DNA from: an uncultured Saprospiraceae bacterium
Lineage (GTDB): Bacteria > Bacteroidota > Bacteroidia > Chitinophagales > Saprospiraceae
Direction: 5' to 3'
DNA length: 46,949 nt
Assembly (NCBI GenBank): GCA_937125475.1
Contig: CAKZLL010000368.1
Coordinates: 1 to 46,949, forward strand
Shown: one piece after another, positions 17,501 to 26,175 of the stretch
Layout of the letters: each line of letters begins with the position of its first letter
Position numbering within the stretch: position 1 is the first letter of the stretch
The notes under the pieces: generated by a model
Database searches by the model: none
The model's input: the letters and a program-made list of their open reading frames with translations, nothing else
Told to the model about the DNA's origin: nothing
Position numbers and translations under genes: made by a program

Positions 17501-17852
17501 AAGAAGCTTCTAATAAAAGTTTACCGCTTGCAACAGTTGTTTCGGTTGCTGTAATTTTAGTTCGAGCGACAGACTTTCCAGTTAAAATAGCGGCTCTGGA
17601 AGGCGAGCATTTAGCCGCAGGCGCGTATCCTCGCGAAAAGGTTAAGCCTTGAGCTGCTAATTGTTCGATATTTGGCGTGTAATAATAATCACTCTTGGAA
17701 GTCACATCATTGCCGTCCATTTGCACGGAAGTGCCTGTCCAGCCTTGATCATCTACAAGAATAACTATGAAATTAGGTGCTTGTGCTTGACTATCGCCCA
17801 AAAAAGCAATAACCAATAAAATTATTATTAGGTTTTGTGTAAAATTGTTCAT
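14577..17852 (-). CDS. Secreted sulfatase fused to Calx-beta, YHYH and T9SS sorting domains
   Basis: This 1091-aa protein has a signal peptide (residues 1-24), then a sulfatase domain to about 445: NFIVILVDDQGWTG (metal D34/D35), KCSPSRAAILTG with the C-x-P-x-R motif whose Cys82 would be oxidised to formylglycine, HYGKWHLES, HWAVHTP and YTSDNG. A calcium-binding-type stretch DVDSDGMDD (463-471) and an Asp-rich segment follow, then a Calx-beta domain (about 515-628, VTVLDDNDDENEETIILTL). A YHYH domain holds the motif NAYHYHG (770-773) and VGWAADGFPIYYKYGY. The last ~80 residues (KIYPNPTSNG ... LKEKIVKY) are a type IX secretion sorting domain. The enzyme should be exported and anchored to the cell surface or released, acting on sulfated polysaccharides. 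No maturase gene is visible nearby. The 74-bp stop-proximal gap has a short AT-rich hairpin. Confidence 0.92.
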   Translation of the reverse strand: MNNFTQNLIIILLVIAFLGDSQAQAPNFIVILVDDQGWTGTSVQMDGNDVTSKSDYYYTPNIEQLAAQGLTFSRGYAPAAKCSPSRAAILTGKSVARTKITATETTVASGKLLLEASSSKGLSTADTTVAEWLKDTNLNYLTAHYGKWHLESNGPASHGFDYGSGATSNEDGNAADGLVIQADPKRMYELTDSAINLMTRANAAGKPFYVQISHWAVHTPIEATQNRRDWYDVAHQRPVGTNHDDPDYAAMTEDLDSTVGLLLSALNTLGLANNTYVIYTSDNGSSRSTSSNTPLKRGKTFIYEGGIRVPLIIKGPNITAGTRSDEPVIGYDLLPTVAKLSGSTNVLPYYIDGENIAGIWDGSGFTRNNPLYFHIPHYETNAAKTPRSAIIEGNYKMIVEYETGVNYLHDLSIDKEEDVDIAGSNSVLINSMRLKLRDYLASIDASMPSLDPSHANFSGTGSDVDSDGMDDSWEFLKLLSYTFDDSDDEDLDGATHQEEYNYNSDPLTDEGLNALAAIFKDETTTILESAGSTNVTVAFPVKNSTGGDLTIAYTIGGTATTGTDYTALSGSVVIPNNASSVDLIVTVLDDNDDENEETIILTLDEASSSAAVDLGTNTVITITISDNECAQPALGVSLRACIDDYTTDGLTESYSEVEDVGADTRTITTTGVPNHDYRAPSGIAEQPATYTLDLTPALSGSIVSLLGTSRVDYKFGTGLNGVSIAPLAAEPFDNTSTGEENWSWVLDFTGNTTDLGADCNSGHLNQANAYHYHGDMIGLANVLLSGLGDGTTIPTAPVQVGWAADGFPIYYKYGYIDPMDNTSGIKEYMPNYNLKAGSRAGDGVSAPCGTHNGKYLQDYEYNAVNGGDLDECNGITGVTNEFPSGTYYYVITNTYPVIPRCFKGYPASDYGNGTVLPVELMTFDGSFQENKILLEWSTATETNNKGFEIYKSKNGADWEYLDFVNGVGTTLETTNYNFIDYEITYGEVYYQLRQIDFDGKTEHSETIVLDIELPAAAFKIYPNPTSNGFSYEMNDLFSIENISLFNAVGQMVQPSIQGNSYISLKGLPKGIYFILVKLENGSTLKEKIVKY

Positions 17853-18253
17853 GAACAGTTATTGAATACTTGTTATTTTTTCTTGAATTTAGAATTAGAC
17901 TATAAGAGCAAGGCTAGGATTAATATAGGTATGAAAAAAATTAACCAATCATTGTTTATGATAAAATATTTAGGGTATTATTTTATTAAAAACATGCTTT
18001 AATTTTCGTTTTTGCGTAGATTATCAAGATAGAATATCTTTTCACTTGTCCCATTTTTTTATTACATTTATTCAGAATTATAACGTGTTTTGTAATAAAA
18101 AATGAAACTTTATTTCATTTTTAAATTCAGTTTAAAATATTATACCTTATTTTAAATAAAAACACTTACAATCAAACGCTATTTAACTCATTGACAAAAT
18201 AATTGATAGGATTAAACCTTCTTTTTGTCAATTTTTTCAAAACAAGACAAATC
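17853..18253. other. Divergent intergenic region, sulfatase / paaZ-like
   Basis: This 401-bp AT-rich gap separates two divergent genes and must hold both promoters. I could not find a well-spaced TTG/TAnnTTTG pair on either strand, and no small gene or structured RNA stands out. Confidence 0.5.
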
Positions 18254-20287
18254 ATGAAATTAGCCAATTACGCACTAGGAAAATGGATCACTGGAGATGG
18301 TGAAGGAAAGCCATTATACAATGCAGTCACAGGAAATGTACTAGGATATGCTACAACTAAAGGGCTAGATTTTGCCGAAATGATGCATTATAGTCGAACC
18401 GTAGGAAATCCTAAACTCCGAAAAATGACTTTTCAAGAGCGCGGCTTGATGCTCAAAAAATTGGCTTTATACCTTTTAGAAAGAAAAAATAAATATTACG
18501 AAATTAGTTATGCAACTGGCGCGACTCGTGCAGATAGTTGGGTCGATATTGAGGGCGGTATTGGTAATTTGTTTGCTAATGCAAGTTTGCGCCGTCAATA
18601 TCCTGATCAGCCTTATTATGTGGATGGCGATATGATTAAGAGTTCTAAAAATGGGACTTTTATTGGTCATCATATCATGGTGCCTAAACGCGGTGTTGCT
18701 ATTCATATCAATGCTTTTAACTTTCCGATTTGGGGAATGTTAGAGAAAGTTGCGGTTAATTTATTAGCTGGAATGCCTGCAATTGTTAAGCCTGCAACGA
18801 TTACTTGCTTTTTGACAGAGGCTATTTTTAGAGATATTATTGCATCGGGTATTTTGCCAGAAGGCGCGTTACAATTATTGTGTGGCTCGGCTCGTGGTAT
18901 TGTCGATCATGTGATGCATCAAGATGTTATTACATTTACGGGATCAGCAGATACAGGTTTAATGCTCAAATCTAATCCGAATGTTTTAAGAAAAAATGTG
19001 CCTTTCAATCTTGAAGCTGATTCATTAAACTCTTGTGTTTTGGGAGAAGATGCTGTTCCTGGAACAGTCGAATTTGATCTTTTTATTAAAGAAATTAGAA
19101 AGGAAATGACCAGCAAATGTGGTCAAAAATGTACTGCAATCCGCAAAATCGTTGTACCTGAAAAATTGGTAGAAGACGTTCAAATCGCACTTGGAAAACA
19201 GCTTCAAAAAACAGTTATCGGTGATCCAAAACTCAAAGAAGTGAGAATGGGCGCATTAGCTGGAAAGGTTCAAGTTGAAGAAGTGCGTGAGCGAATTATG
19301 GAATTATCCAAAAATTCAGATATTGTTTTTGGTAGTTTGGATGCCGTGGATTTGGTTGGGGCAGACTCGGCAAAAGGCGCGTTTATGTCTCCAATTTTAT
19401 TATTAAATAAAAACCCATTCTACGATGAAGCCGTGCATTCCGTTGAGGCATTTGGGCCAGTGAGTTCGATTGTCCCATACAAGGGCATTGATGAAGCGAT
19501 AGAATTAGTTAATAAAAGTGGCGGTGCGCTTTGCTGTTCAATTGTAACAGCCGATCAGAAAATCGCGCGGGAGTTTACTTTAGGCGCGGCGACGCATCAC
19601 GGACGAATTTTGATTTTGAATGAAGAATGCGCTAAAGAAAATACTGGTCATGGTTCTCCTCTTCCAATGTTGATTCATGGCGGACCAGGACGAGCAGGCG
19701 GAGGCGAAGAAATGGGTGGAAAACGAGGTGTTGCGCATTACATGCAACGAACAGCTATTCAAGGTTCTCCAACAATTTTGACGGAAGTCACCCAACAATA
19801 TCAATACGGTGGAAAATATAAAGACACGGTTTTACACCCATTCCAAAAACACTTTGAAGATTTGGAAATTGGGGAAACGATTATTACGCACAAGCGAACG
19901 ATCACAGAAACGGATATTGTGAATTTTGGGAATGTGAGTTGGGATCATTTTTATGCACATACTGACGAAACGGCTTTGATCGGAACAACTTTTGAGAAAC
20001 GTGTAGCGCATGGTTATTTCATTTTATCAGCCGCCGCAGGTTTGTTTGTTCATCCTGCAAAAGGGCCCGTTTTATTAAATTATGGTTTGGATGAATGTCG
20101 ATTTGTAAAACCTGTTTATGCAGGAATGACGATTGGTGTGCGTTTAACGGTTAAAGAAAAAACATCGCAAGAAGTGAAAGATGATATTCCAAAAGGAATT
20201 GTTCGATTTTTGGTAGATGTTTATGATCAAACGGGCGAAACCGTGGCAATTGCGACGATTCTGACGATGGTAAAAATGAGGGGTTAA
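18254..20287 (+). CDS. paaZ: PaaZ-like bifunctional aldehyde dehydrogenase / MaoC hydratase
   Basis: The ATG at 18254 gives MKLANYALGKWITGDG and a 677-aa protein, the size of PaaZ. Residues 1-515 are an aldehyde dehydrogenase: NAFNFPIWG, NLEADSLNS (general base E254) and SKCGQKCTA (nucleophile C293), close to the E256 and C295 of E. coli PaaZ. Residues about 530-677 are a MaoC-type hydratase with WDHFYAHTDE and RVAHGYF. PaaZ opens oxepin-CoA and oxidises the semialdehyde during phenylacetate breakdown. No paaABCDE genes lie beside it. A crotonase gene is present about 11 kb away, so the pathway is either scattered or the enzyme has another CoA-thioester substrate. Confidence 0.88.
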   Translation: MKLANYALGKWITGDGEGKPLYNAVTGNVLGYATTKGLDFAEMMHYSRTVGNPKLRKMTFQERGLMLKKLALYLLERKNKYYEISYATGATRADSWVDIEGGIGNLFANASLRRQYPDQPYYVDGDMIKSSKNGTFIGHHIMVPKRGVAIHINAFNFPIWGMLEKVAVNLLAGMPAIVKPATITCFLTEAIFRDIIASGILPEGALQLLCGSARGIVDHVMHQDVITFTGSADTGLMLKSNPNVLRKNVPFNLEADSLNSCVLGEDAVPGTVEFDLFIKEIRKEMTSKCGQKCTAIRKIVVPEKLVEDVQIALGKQLQKTVIGDPKLKEVRMGALAGKVQVEEVRERIMELSKNSDIVFGSLDAVDLVGADSAKGAFMSPILLLNKNPFYDEAVHSVEAFGPVSSIVPYKGIDEAIELVNKSGGALCCSIVTADQKIAREFTLGAATHHGRILILNEECAKENTGHGSPLPMLIHGGPGRAGGGEEMGGKRGVAHYMQRTAIQGSPTILTEVTQQYQYGGKYKDTVLHPFQKHFEDLEIGETIITHKRTITETDIVNFGNVSWDHFYAHTDETALIGTTFEKRVAHGYFILSAAAGLFVHPAKGPVLLNYGLDECRFVKPVYAGMTIGVRLTVKEKTSQEVKDDIPKGIVRFLVDVYDQTGETVAIATILTMVKMRG

Positions 20288-20307
20288 CCAAGAAAATATT
20301 ACAAACT

Positions 20308-20340
20308 AAGGATCGGATCTCCTCAAGAGATCCAATCCTT
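20308..20340. repeat. AAGGATCGGATCTC hairpin repeat, copy 1
   Basis: AAGGATCGGATCTC and GAGATCCAATCCTT form a 14-bp stem with one mismatch around CTCAA. It lies between the paaZ-like and aminotransferase genes and ends 16 bp before the latter's start codon. No strong T run follows. Related copies are at 26870 and 35223. Confidence 0.75.
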
Positions 20341-20356
20341 AAACTTACTAAATCAA

Positions 20357-21499
20357 ATGAATATACAATCAAAATTGCCGAAATCTGATGTAACAATTTT
20401 TACGGTAATGTCAAAGTTAGCTAATGAATATCAGGCGATTAATTTGGGACAAGGATTTCCCGATTTTGATTGTGATGAAAATCTGAGGCAATTAGTGACT
20501 AAACATTTGAATGATGGTAAGAATCAATATTGCCCAATGGCTGGTTTATACGATTTGCGGTATTCGATTAGTCAAAAAATGAATAATTCTTATGATACGA
20601 ATATCAATCCTGATACGCAAATTTGTGTAACAGCAGGCGCGACACAAGCTTTATTTACAGCTATTGCTGCGTTTGTTCATTCGGGAGATGAAGTGATTAT
20701 TATTGAGCCAGCTTATGACAGTTACACGCCTTCGATCCTTTTGGCTGGCGGTATTCCCAAACCTTATCGGTTAGTTTATCCTGATTATTCGATTGATTGG
20801 AATGAGTTCGAAAAATTGGTTTCGCCTCGTACCAAAATGATTATTATCAACACGCCTCACAATCCGACAGGTACGATTTTGAAAGCCGCGGATTTGGAAG
20901 CGCTTGAAAATATTGTCGCAGATAAAGATATTATTGTATTGAGCGATGAGGTTTACGAACACTTGATTTATGATAATGAAGCGCATCAAAGCGTTTTACG
21001 TTTTCCTAAGCTTTTTGAACAAAGTTTAGCAGTTTATTCTTTTGGAAAAACATTTCATAGTACGGGTTGGAAAATGGGCTATTGCGTTGGACCTGCGAAT
21101 TTGATCACTGAATTTAAAAATGTCCATCAATGGAATGTTTTTAGTGTCAATTCTTTTGTTCAATATGCTTTAGCAGAGCATTTACAAGATCCATCAACCT
21201 ACAATCAACTGCCAGCATTTTTTCAAAAGAAGCGTGATTTCCTAGCTGAAAGCCTAAATGACACGCCATTATTACCCAAATTATCGCAAGGCACGTATTT
21301 CCAATTGTATAATTATGAGGCGGTAAGCGATTTGGATGATATTGATTTTGCTAAATATTTGACAAAAGAAATAGGCGTTGCAGCAATTCCGCTTTCTCCA
21401 TTTTATACCGATCCGCCTAAAGATAAAGTGATTCGCCTTTGTTTTGCAAAAAAGGAAACGACACTAGCAGCAGCAGCAGAGCGATTAAAAAAATTATAA
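20357..21499 (+). CDS. Methionine-type aminotransferase (class I/II, YbdL-like)
   Basis: This 380-aa PLP enzyme shows INLGQGFPDFDCDE, QYCPMAGLYDLR, TAGATQALFTAI, NTPHNPTGT (about 165-173), LSDEVYEHL and SFGKTFHSTGWKMGY, where K231 should bind PLP. The QYCPMAG and HSTGWKMGY segments fit the YbdL methionine aminotransferase group, which transaminates methionine, glutamine or aromatic amino acids. Length and domain order are normal. It starts 69 bp after the paaZ-like gene with a repeat hairpin between, so it may be only partly co-transcribed. A clear terminator follows at 21502. Confidence 0.88.
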   Translation: MNIQSKLPKSDVTIFTVMSKLANEYQAINLGQGFPDFDCDENLRQLVTKHLNDGKNQYCPMAGLYDLRYSISQKMNNSYDTNINPDTQICVTAGATQALFTAIAAFVHSGDEVIIIEPAYDSYTPSILLAGGIPKPYRLVYPDYSIDWNEFEKLVSPRTKMIIINTPHNPTGTILKAADLEALENIVADKDIIVLSDEVYEHLIYDNEAHQSVLRFPKLFEQSLAVYSFGKTFHSTGWKMGYCVGPANLITEFKNVHQWNVFSVNSFVQYALAEHLQDPSTYNQLPAFFQKKRDFLAESLNDTPLLPKLSQGTYFQLYNYEAVSDLDDIDFAKYLTKEIGVAAIPLSPFYTDPPKDKVIRLCFAKKETTLAAAAERLKKL

Positions 21500-21501
21500 A
21501 A

Positions 21502-21544
21502 AAATAGGTCTCAGATACTTTTAAAAGCATTTGAGACCTATTTC
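21502..21544 (+). terminator. Terminator after the aminotransferase gene
   Basis: AAATAGGTCTCA pairs with TGAGACCTATTT around a ~17-nt loop. T-rich sequence on both sides allows it to serve both this gene and the convergent one at 21579. Confidence 0.75.
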
Positions 21545-21578
21545 TATATTTACGAACTCCCTTAGCTAAGTTGTGAAC

Positions 21579-22238
21579 TTACTTTTTCTCCTTCTTCTTT
21601 TTAAAATCACCATTTTTCCACGCTTTAAAGAATTTTCCCCAAGCCATAGGATTAAATATATTCATAGGAGGCGTTTGCCCTAAACTATAATAGCCTTGCG
21701 CTTGTTCACGGAGAAGATAATCTGCATTTTCATTAGCATCCATTTTAGTATTTTTTCGTACCTGTGCTAATGTTTTTTCAGACAAATTTTCTTTCGCACG
21801 AGCCATCAAATCTTCCGTAACATTCATTGCCAAAAATTCCAATTTGAAATGATCTCTATCTGGCCAAGGGAAAATCACAATTTCAGATATATTAACTGTA
21901 TCGTCCGTGATGATTTGCGCAGCATAAAAACGATTGCCCGTAATTGTATCAGGAACAATAAAAGTCGTTTCTGCATAACCGATTGACGAAAAAGTAACTT
22001 TATCACCTCTATGAACGATTACAGAGAAAAAACCTCGATAATTCGTATAAGTACCTCGATTATCGTCTTCCACCAAAACCGTCACATAAGGAACAGGAAT
22101 AAGCTGTCCACGGTCATCAGTAATCACCATTCCAGAAAATTGGATCAATGAAGTGTCTTTGTCTGTATCAACGCCATTTTGCCCAAAAAGGACAAGACCA
22201 ATTAATACAAAGGATAAAGTTGCAATATATTTTTTCAT
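21579..22238 (-). CDS. Secreted carboxypeptidase-like regulatory-domain protein
   Basis: The ATG at 22238 gives MKKYIATLSFVLIGLVLFGQNG, a Sec signal peptide. Residues about 35-120 are a carboxypeptidase-D regulatory-like beta sandwich: FSGMVITDDRGQLIPVPYVTV, then NYRGFFSVIVHRGDKVTFSS and IGYAETTFIVPD. This domain is common at the N terminus of Bacteroidota outer-membrane receptors, but here no TonB barrel follows. The C terminus is charged (GDFKKKKEKK). Total length 219 aa. It is probably periplasmic or outer-membrane associated, and its role is unknown. Confidence 0.78.
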   Translation of the reverse strand: MKKYIATLSFVLIGLVLFGQNGVDTDKDTSLIQFSGMVITDDRGQLIPVPYVTVLVEDDNRGTYTNYRGFFSVIVHRGDKVTFSSIGYAETTFIVPDTITGNRFYAAQIITDDTVNISEIVIFPWPDRDHFKLEFLAMNVTEDLMARAKENLSEKTLAQVRKNTKMDANENADYLLREQAQGYYSLGQTPPMNIFNPMAWGKFFKAWKNGDFKKKKEKK

Positions 22239-22601
22239 CGTCAAGTGGATTTTTCTTTTGTAATGATTGTACTTCAATCATCTTTCGTCTTGTAAAATAT
22301 CTTTTCTACAACTCAAAACGCCAAATTTGCCTTTTGTGCTGTTCCCTCTCCATATTTAACACAGCTTTAACTTTTTAAACATAGAAAAATAAGCTTTAAG
22401 TGATGAAAATAAAGTCATCTATTTCAATAGGTGACTTTATTTTTCATCATTAATAAGAAGAAAAATAAATGATTTTTTTTACTTTTCTTCTTATCAATTG
22501 CTACATATTAAAGCTATAAAGATAAGAAAAACAAAGCTTTATTGCCTGTTTATACTTTATCTAAGTATCATTTTTCAATGAAAATTGAAAAAAGTTAACT
22601 A
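22239..22601. other. Intergenic region with hairpin
   Basis: A gap of 363 bp between two minus-strand genes. It contains the terminator-like hairpin at 22402-22450 and otherwise AT-rich sequence without a recognised promoter or gene. Confidence 0.5.
22402..22450. terminator. Bidirectional terminator hairpin
   Basis: GATGAAAATAAAGTCA and TGACTTTATTTTTCATC pair over about 16 bp around a short loop (TCTATTTCAATAGG, itself foldable). It is placed to end the M1 peptidase transcript running leftward from 22602. Confidence 0.65.
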
Positions 22602-24437
22602 TTATTTCTCTGTCCAAACATTATCTTTAGGGTTAATATCTGCCATTCTTCCCGATGGATCGATTTCAATTTTTTTAATATCCTTGAATTTCACAGGAAT
22701 AGTTAGAGTATAAGTTGGATGTGTCCAAGCCCAATCATTTTCAACTTCCCATTTTTTGTTTTCTTTCGGTTTTTCGCCACGCATGATTTGTAAAGGCATG
22801 TAGAAATAACACGATTTTTTCTTGAAATCTACTTTCAAATCAATAGGCATTGGTATTTTTCCTGTACGACGAAGCGTAATTTCAGTTTTATTACCAACTG
22901 CTTTGACAGATTCTATTGTGTAATCAATTGTATGTGTCGAATTGACCCAATATTCTTTGTACCAATCCAATTCCAAACCTGATTCTTTTTCCATTATTCT
23001 AATGAAATCATTTGGATTCGGGTGTTTGAATTTCCAAGTATCGAAATAAGTCAACATTCCTTTATCAAACGCTTTTTTTCCAATCACATATTCTAACTGA
23101 TGTAAGAAAACTTCGCCTTTAGAATAAGATGCCAAACCATACGCTAAGTTAGTAGAGAAATGATCCGCATGCGTAGTTAATGGTTCTTCTTGTCCGCTTT
23201 TTGCTAAATAAATATAACCTTGGTAACCGCCATTATGGACATTTTCATCCTTGTTATCTCGTTTTGGAAACAAATGTCTCATCGTCACAGCCGAAGCATA
23301 ACTCGTAAAACCTTCGTCCATCCAAGGATATAAACTTTCATTGCTACCCAAAATCATTTGATACCAACTATGAAAACCCTCATGAACTGTTACACCGACT
23401 AAACTCAATAGTTTTCTGTGTCCAGTAATAAACGTAGCCATAGGATATTCCATACCGCCATCACCGCCTTGAATAATCGAATATTGCTCGTAAGGATATT
23501 TACCGTATTTTTTGCTCATAAATTGGAATGCCTTCACTGCGTAATCTGGCAAATCTTTCCAAAATTTAGTTCTATCATTTTCTTGATATAAAAAATGAAG
23601 TGTCGGACCATTCGGTACTTGTGCTGTAACATGCTTATAATCAGGGTCTGCGCCCCACATAAAATCATGTACATTTGGTGCAAAAAAGTGCCAAGTCAAT
23701 TTTTCTCCTTCTGGTCTTGTGACTGGTTTTTTAGGATCTTCATAGCCATAACCAATCTCTTGAGGATTTTGTAAATAACCTGTTCCGCCTAAAACATATG
23801 ATTTGTCAATCGTAATTTTCACATCAAAATCGCCCCAAACTCCATAAAATTCACGCCCAACATAAGGATTTGCATGCCAACCTTGATAGTCATATTCTGC
23901 TACTTTAGGATACCATTGACACATAGAATATTCAATTCCTTCCTTGTTATCACGTCCTGAGCGACGAATTTGTAAAGGTACTTGTCCTTCAAAAATCATT
24001 TCAAAAACAGCACTATCTCCTGGTTGAATAGTTTTTTTTAATTCAACTTCTAAGATTGTTCCAACTGTTTCAAATCTAACTTTTTTACCATTCTGCTTTA
24101 ATTTCTTGACCTTGATATAGCCAATTTCATCAGGTTTAAGTTCCGAAATTCGACTGCCAACGCGCTTGTCAGGATCTGGAAGTGTACGAGAACGAACATC
24201 CATCATACTGTTCGGCTGAAAAGCATTGAAGTACAAATGATAGAAAATCTTATTCAATGCATCAGGTGAATTATTGTAATAAGTTACTTTCTGCTTGCCT
24301 TTATATTGATTGGTTTTGACATCCATATCAATATCCATTTCATACTTAATGCCTTGTTGCCATCTATCTGGTTGAGCAGATAGACTGAAAGAAAGCACGG
24401 CTAGGAGTAGTGTTGAAAATAGTATTTTTTTACTCAT
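22602..24437 (-). CDS. M1-family metallopeptidase, secreted
   Basis: The 611-aa protein has a signal peptide (MSKKILFSTLLLAVLSFSLSAQ). An aminopeptidase-type N-terminal beta domain follows, then the catalytic domain with GGMEYP (327-332, in place of the GAMEN loop), the zinc motif VHEGFHSW (H352, E353, H356) and the third ligand in MDEGFTSY (E375). This is a gluzincin of family M1, cleaving N-terminal residues from peptides. The signal peptide places it in the periplasm or outside. The GGMEYP variant is one I recall from bacterial M1 enzymes of this group. It stands alone, divergent from the gene at 24613. Confidence 0.92.
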   Translation of the reverse strand: MSKKILFSTLLLAVLSFSLSAQPDRWQQGIKYEMDIDMDVKTNQYKGKQKVTYYNNSPDALNKIFYHLYFNAFQPNSMMDVRSRTLPDPDKRVGSRISELKPDEIGYIKVKKLKQNGKKVRFETVGTILEVELKKTIQPGDSAVFEMIFEGQVPLQIRRSGRDNKEGIEYSMCQWYPKVAEYDYQGWHANPYVGREFYGVWGDFDVKITIDKSYVLGGTGYLQNPQEIGYGYEDPKKPVTRPEGEKLTWHFFAPNVHDFMWGADPDYKHVTAQVPNGPTLHFLYQENDRTKFWKDLPDYAVKAFQFMSKKYGKYPYEQYSIIQGGDGGMEYPMATFITGHRKLLSLVGVTVHEGFHSWYQMILGSNESLYPWMDEGFTSYASAVTMRHLFPKRDNKDENVHNGGYQGYIYLAKSGQEEPLTTHADHFSTNLAYGLASYSKGEVFLHQLEYVIGKKAFDKGMLTYFDTWKFKHPNPNDFIRIMEKESGLELDWYKEYWVNSTHTIDYTIESVKAVGNKTEITLRRTGKIPMPIDLKVDFKKKSCYFYMPLQIMRGEKPKENKKWEVENDWAWTHPTYTLTIPVKFKDIKKIEIDPSGRMADINPKDNVWTEK

Positions 24438-24612
24438 GATATTTTATAGTATTAATCATTTCTTTTAATAGAGAATTAAATTGATGATAAATTTACAAAA
24501 AAACTGCCTTTTGAATTTTAATCTATAATTATTATTCGATGATTTAACAAAATCGGATGTTATTCGTTATTATATGAGTCATAAATGACAAAAAAGTAAC
24601 TAATCAATCAAG

Positions 24613-25191
24613 ATGCACAAAATTGAGCCACATTTTAATTGGAGAGCAAAATACATTGCTGATAAGGATAATAAATCGCCTTTTTATGGGCGACAATACA
24701 ATGAATTTCAATACACTCAAAAAATCTATAATTATTATATTCATCCTCAATGGGATAATTTTGGTTCGCCGACTTTATACCTAAAAATCCTCTTTGCGGA
24801 TTATGAGCGGTCTTTTGCTATCATTGAATTGATTGGCGAATGGAACGACGCAATTAATAATGATGTTATGTTTTTAAAACGAGATGTGATTGATGTTTTG
24901 ATTAAAGCGGGCATTCATAAATATATTTTGATTGGTGAAAATGTTTTGAATTTTCATGGCGACGATAATTGTTATTATGAAGAATGGTGGGACGATGTGA
25001 AAGAAGAGGACGGCTGGATTGTATTTTTGAATTTGCACAAACATGTTATGGAAGAAATGCAAGAAACGCAAATTCAATTTTATGCTAATTTTGGTCGTCA
25101 GTTTTCGGATGTCAATTGGAGACCTTACAAACCAGGTTTTATTTTTGATGCAATAGAAGCAGCATTGAATGGGCGGATCAAAGAATTATAA
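24613..25191 (+). CDS. Conserved-type hypothetical protein, 192 aa
   Basis: I do not recognise the family. There is no signal peptide. The protein starts MHKIEPHFNWRAKYIADKDNKSPFYGR and is rich in Tyr, Trp and Asp, with a hydrophobic core strand KYILIGENVLNFHG and a conspicuous acidic stretch EEWWDDVKEEDGWI (about 123-136). It looks like a single globular cytoplasmic domain. A terminator at 25197 closes it. It runs divergent from the M1 peptidase gene and convergent with the M23 gene. Confidence 0.65.
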   Translation: MHKIEPHFNWRAKYIADKDNKSPFYGRQYNEFQYTQKIYNYYIHPQWDNFGSPTLYLKILFADYERSFAIIELIGEWNDAINNDVMFLKRDVIDVLIKAGIHKYILIGENVLNFHGDDNCYYEEWWDDVKEEDGWIVFLNLHKHVMEEMQETQIQFYANFGRQFSDVNWRPYKPGFIFDAIEAALNGRIKEL

Positions 25192-25196
25192 AAAAG

Positions 25197-25244
25197 GAAA
25201 ATAGTAAGTAATTGTATTAATTTTTATTGCTTACTATTTTTTTT
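25197..25244. terminator. Bidirectional terminator between convergent genes
   Basis: AAAATAGTAAGTAAT and ATTGCTTACTATTTT pair around a ~15-nt loop with one mismatch, and an eight-T run follows on the + strand. It overlaps the 3' end of the M23 peptidase gene. Confidence 0.8.
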
Positions 25245-25889
25245 AATAAAAACTTTAGGCTCTAAAAAACCTGTTGTATCCGTGGAATAACCTCCGCCGA
25301 GCGGCATATCAATTTCATGTCTTAATTCAAAATGCAAATGTGCGTAATAAATCCCATGAGCATTTCCAATTGTTGCAATTTGATCACCTTTTTTGACGAA
25401 TTGCCCTTTTTTGACTAGAATTTCATTGCAATGCGCATAGAGGCTTTCGAGATAAGGATAGGCATTTTTATCTAGCTTGTGAACGATGCGAATGACGTTT
25501 CCCCAACCGCCTTTATAATCTTTTGCATCGGTTACATAGCCATTAGCTGTTGCAAAAATTGGATCACCTAAATCAGAATTACCTCCTGTAACTGCGTTCC
25601 AATCTTCTCCTAAATGGTTATTTTTCATAAATGGCTGTGCATCATAATACCCTTTTGCATTAGGTTTTCCTATTGGAAAATCAAATTGATCTGCTATATA
25701 AGTTTCATTATTATGAAAAGTAGTATCATAAGGGTAAATAAATTTAAGTATAGGTATAGAATCTGTTTGCTGAATTATTTGATTAGATATACTAGGCGTT
25801 TCTGGAGTATTGGAATTACAAGACATTACCAATAAACAAAAGCCATACACTACACGTAATAGTTTTTTTCTATAGAAAACAGATTTCAT
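25224..25889 (-). CDS. M23-family (LytM) peptidase, lipoprotein
   Basis: The N terminus ends in a lipobox (LVMSC, Cys24), so the protein should be lipid-anchored and periplasmic. The M23 zinc and catalytic motifs are intact: NHLGEDWN (H92, D96), LYAHCN (H153) and HLHFE (H184, H186). Such enzymes cut peptide cross-links of peptidoglycan or act as regulators of amidases. At 221 aa it is a minimal LytM domain with a ~85-residue linker and no LysM or coiled coil. It stands alone, convergent with the gene at 24613. Confidence 0.9.
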   Translation of the reverse strand: MKSVFYRKKLLRVVYGFCLLVMSCNSNTPETPSISNQIIQQTDSIPILKFIYPYDTTFHNNETYIADQFDFPIGKPNAKGYYDAQPFMKNNHLGEDWNAVTGGNSDLGDPIFATANGYVTDAKDYKGGWGNVIRIVHKLDKNAYPYLESLYAHCNEILVKKGQFVKKGDQIATIGNAHGIYYAHLHFELRHEIDMPLGGGYSTDTTGFLEPKVFIKKNSKQ

Positions 25890-25957
25890 TGGAACTTAAT
25901 TTAATAGTTTAATTCATGTATTTTATCCTGTTCAATTCCATTTTTTTTACAAATACC

Positions 25958-25991
25958 TTGTCACAATTTAAAAAAAAAGTGTAATTTTGAT
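25958..25991 (+). promoter_or_regulatory. Possible promoter for the coiled-coil protein gene
   Basis: TTG (25958-25960) and TAATTTTG (25984-25991) are 23 bp apart, at the long end of the Bacteroidota promoter range. It would give a leader of about 180 nt before the start at 26176. Confidence 0.4.
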
Positions 25992-26175
25992 AGAAATAAG
26001 TGTCTTTAACTGCAAAAATCACGTCTTATACCAAGATGATCCTTACAATATAAATAATTATTTGATTATTTATTAAAGGCAAATTAACTGAACAAGTCTA
26101 TTTTAATTATACCAACTTAAATTTGAAGGAGAGTAGAGTCTAAATCTATTATTTAAATCATAAAAAACTATTTCT

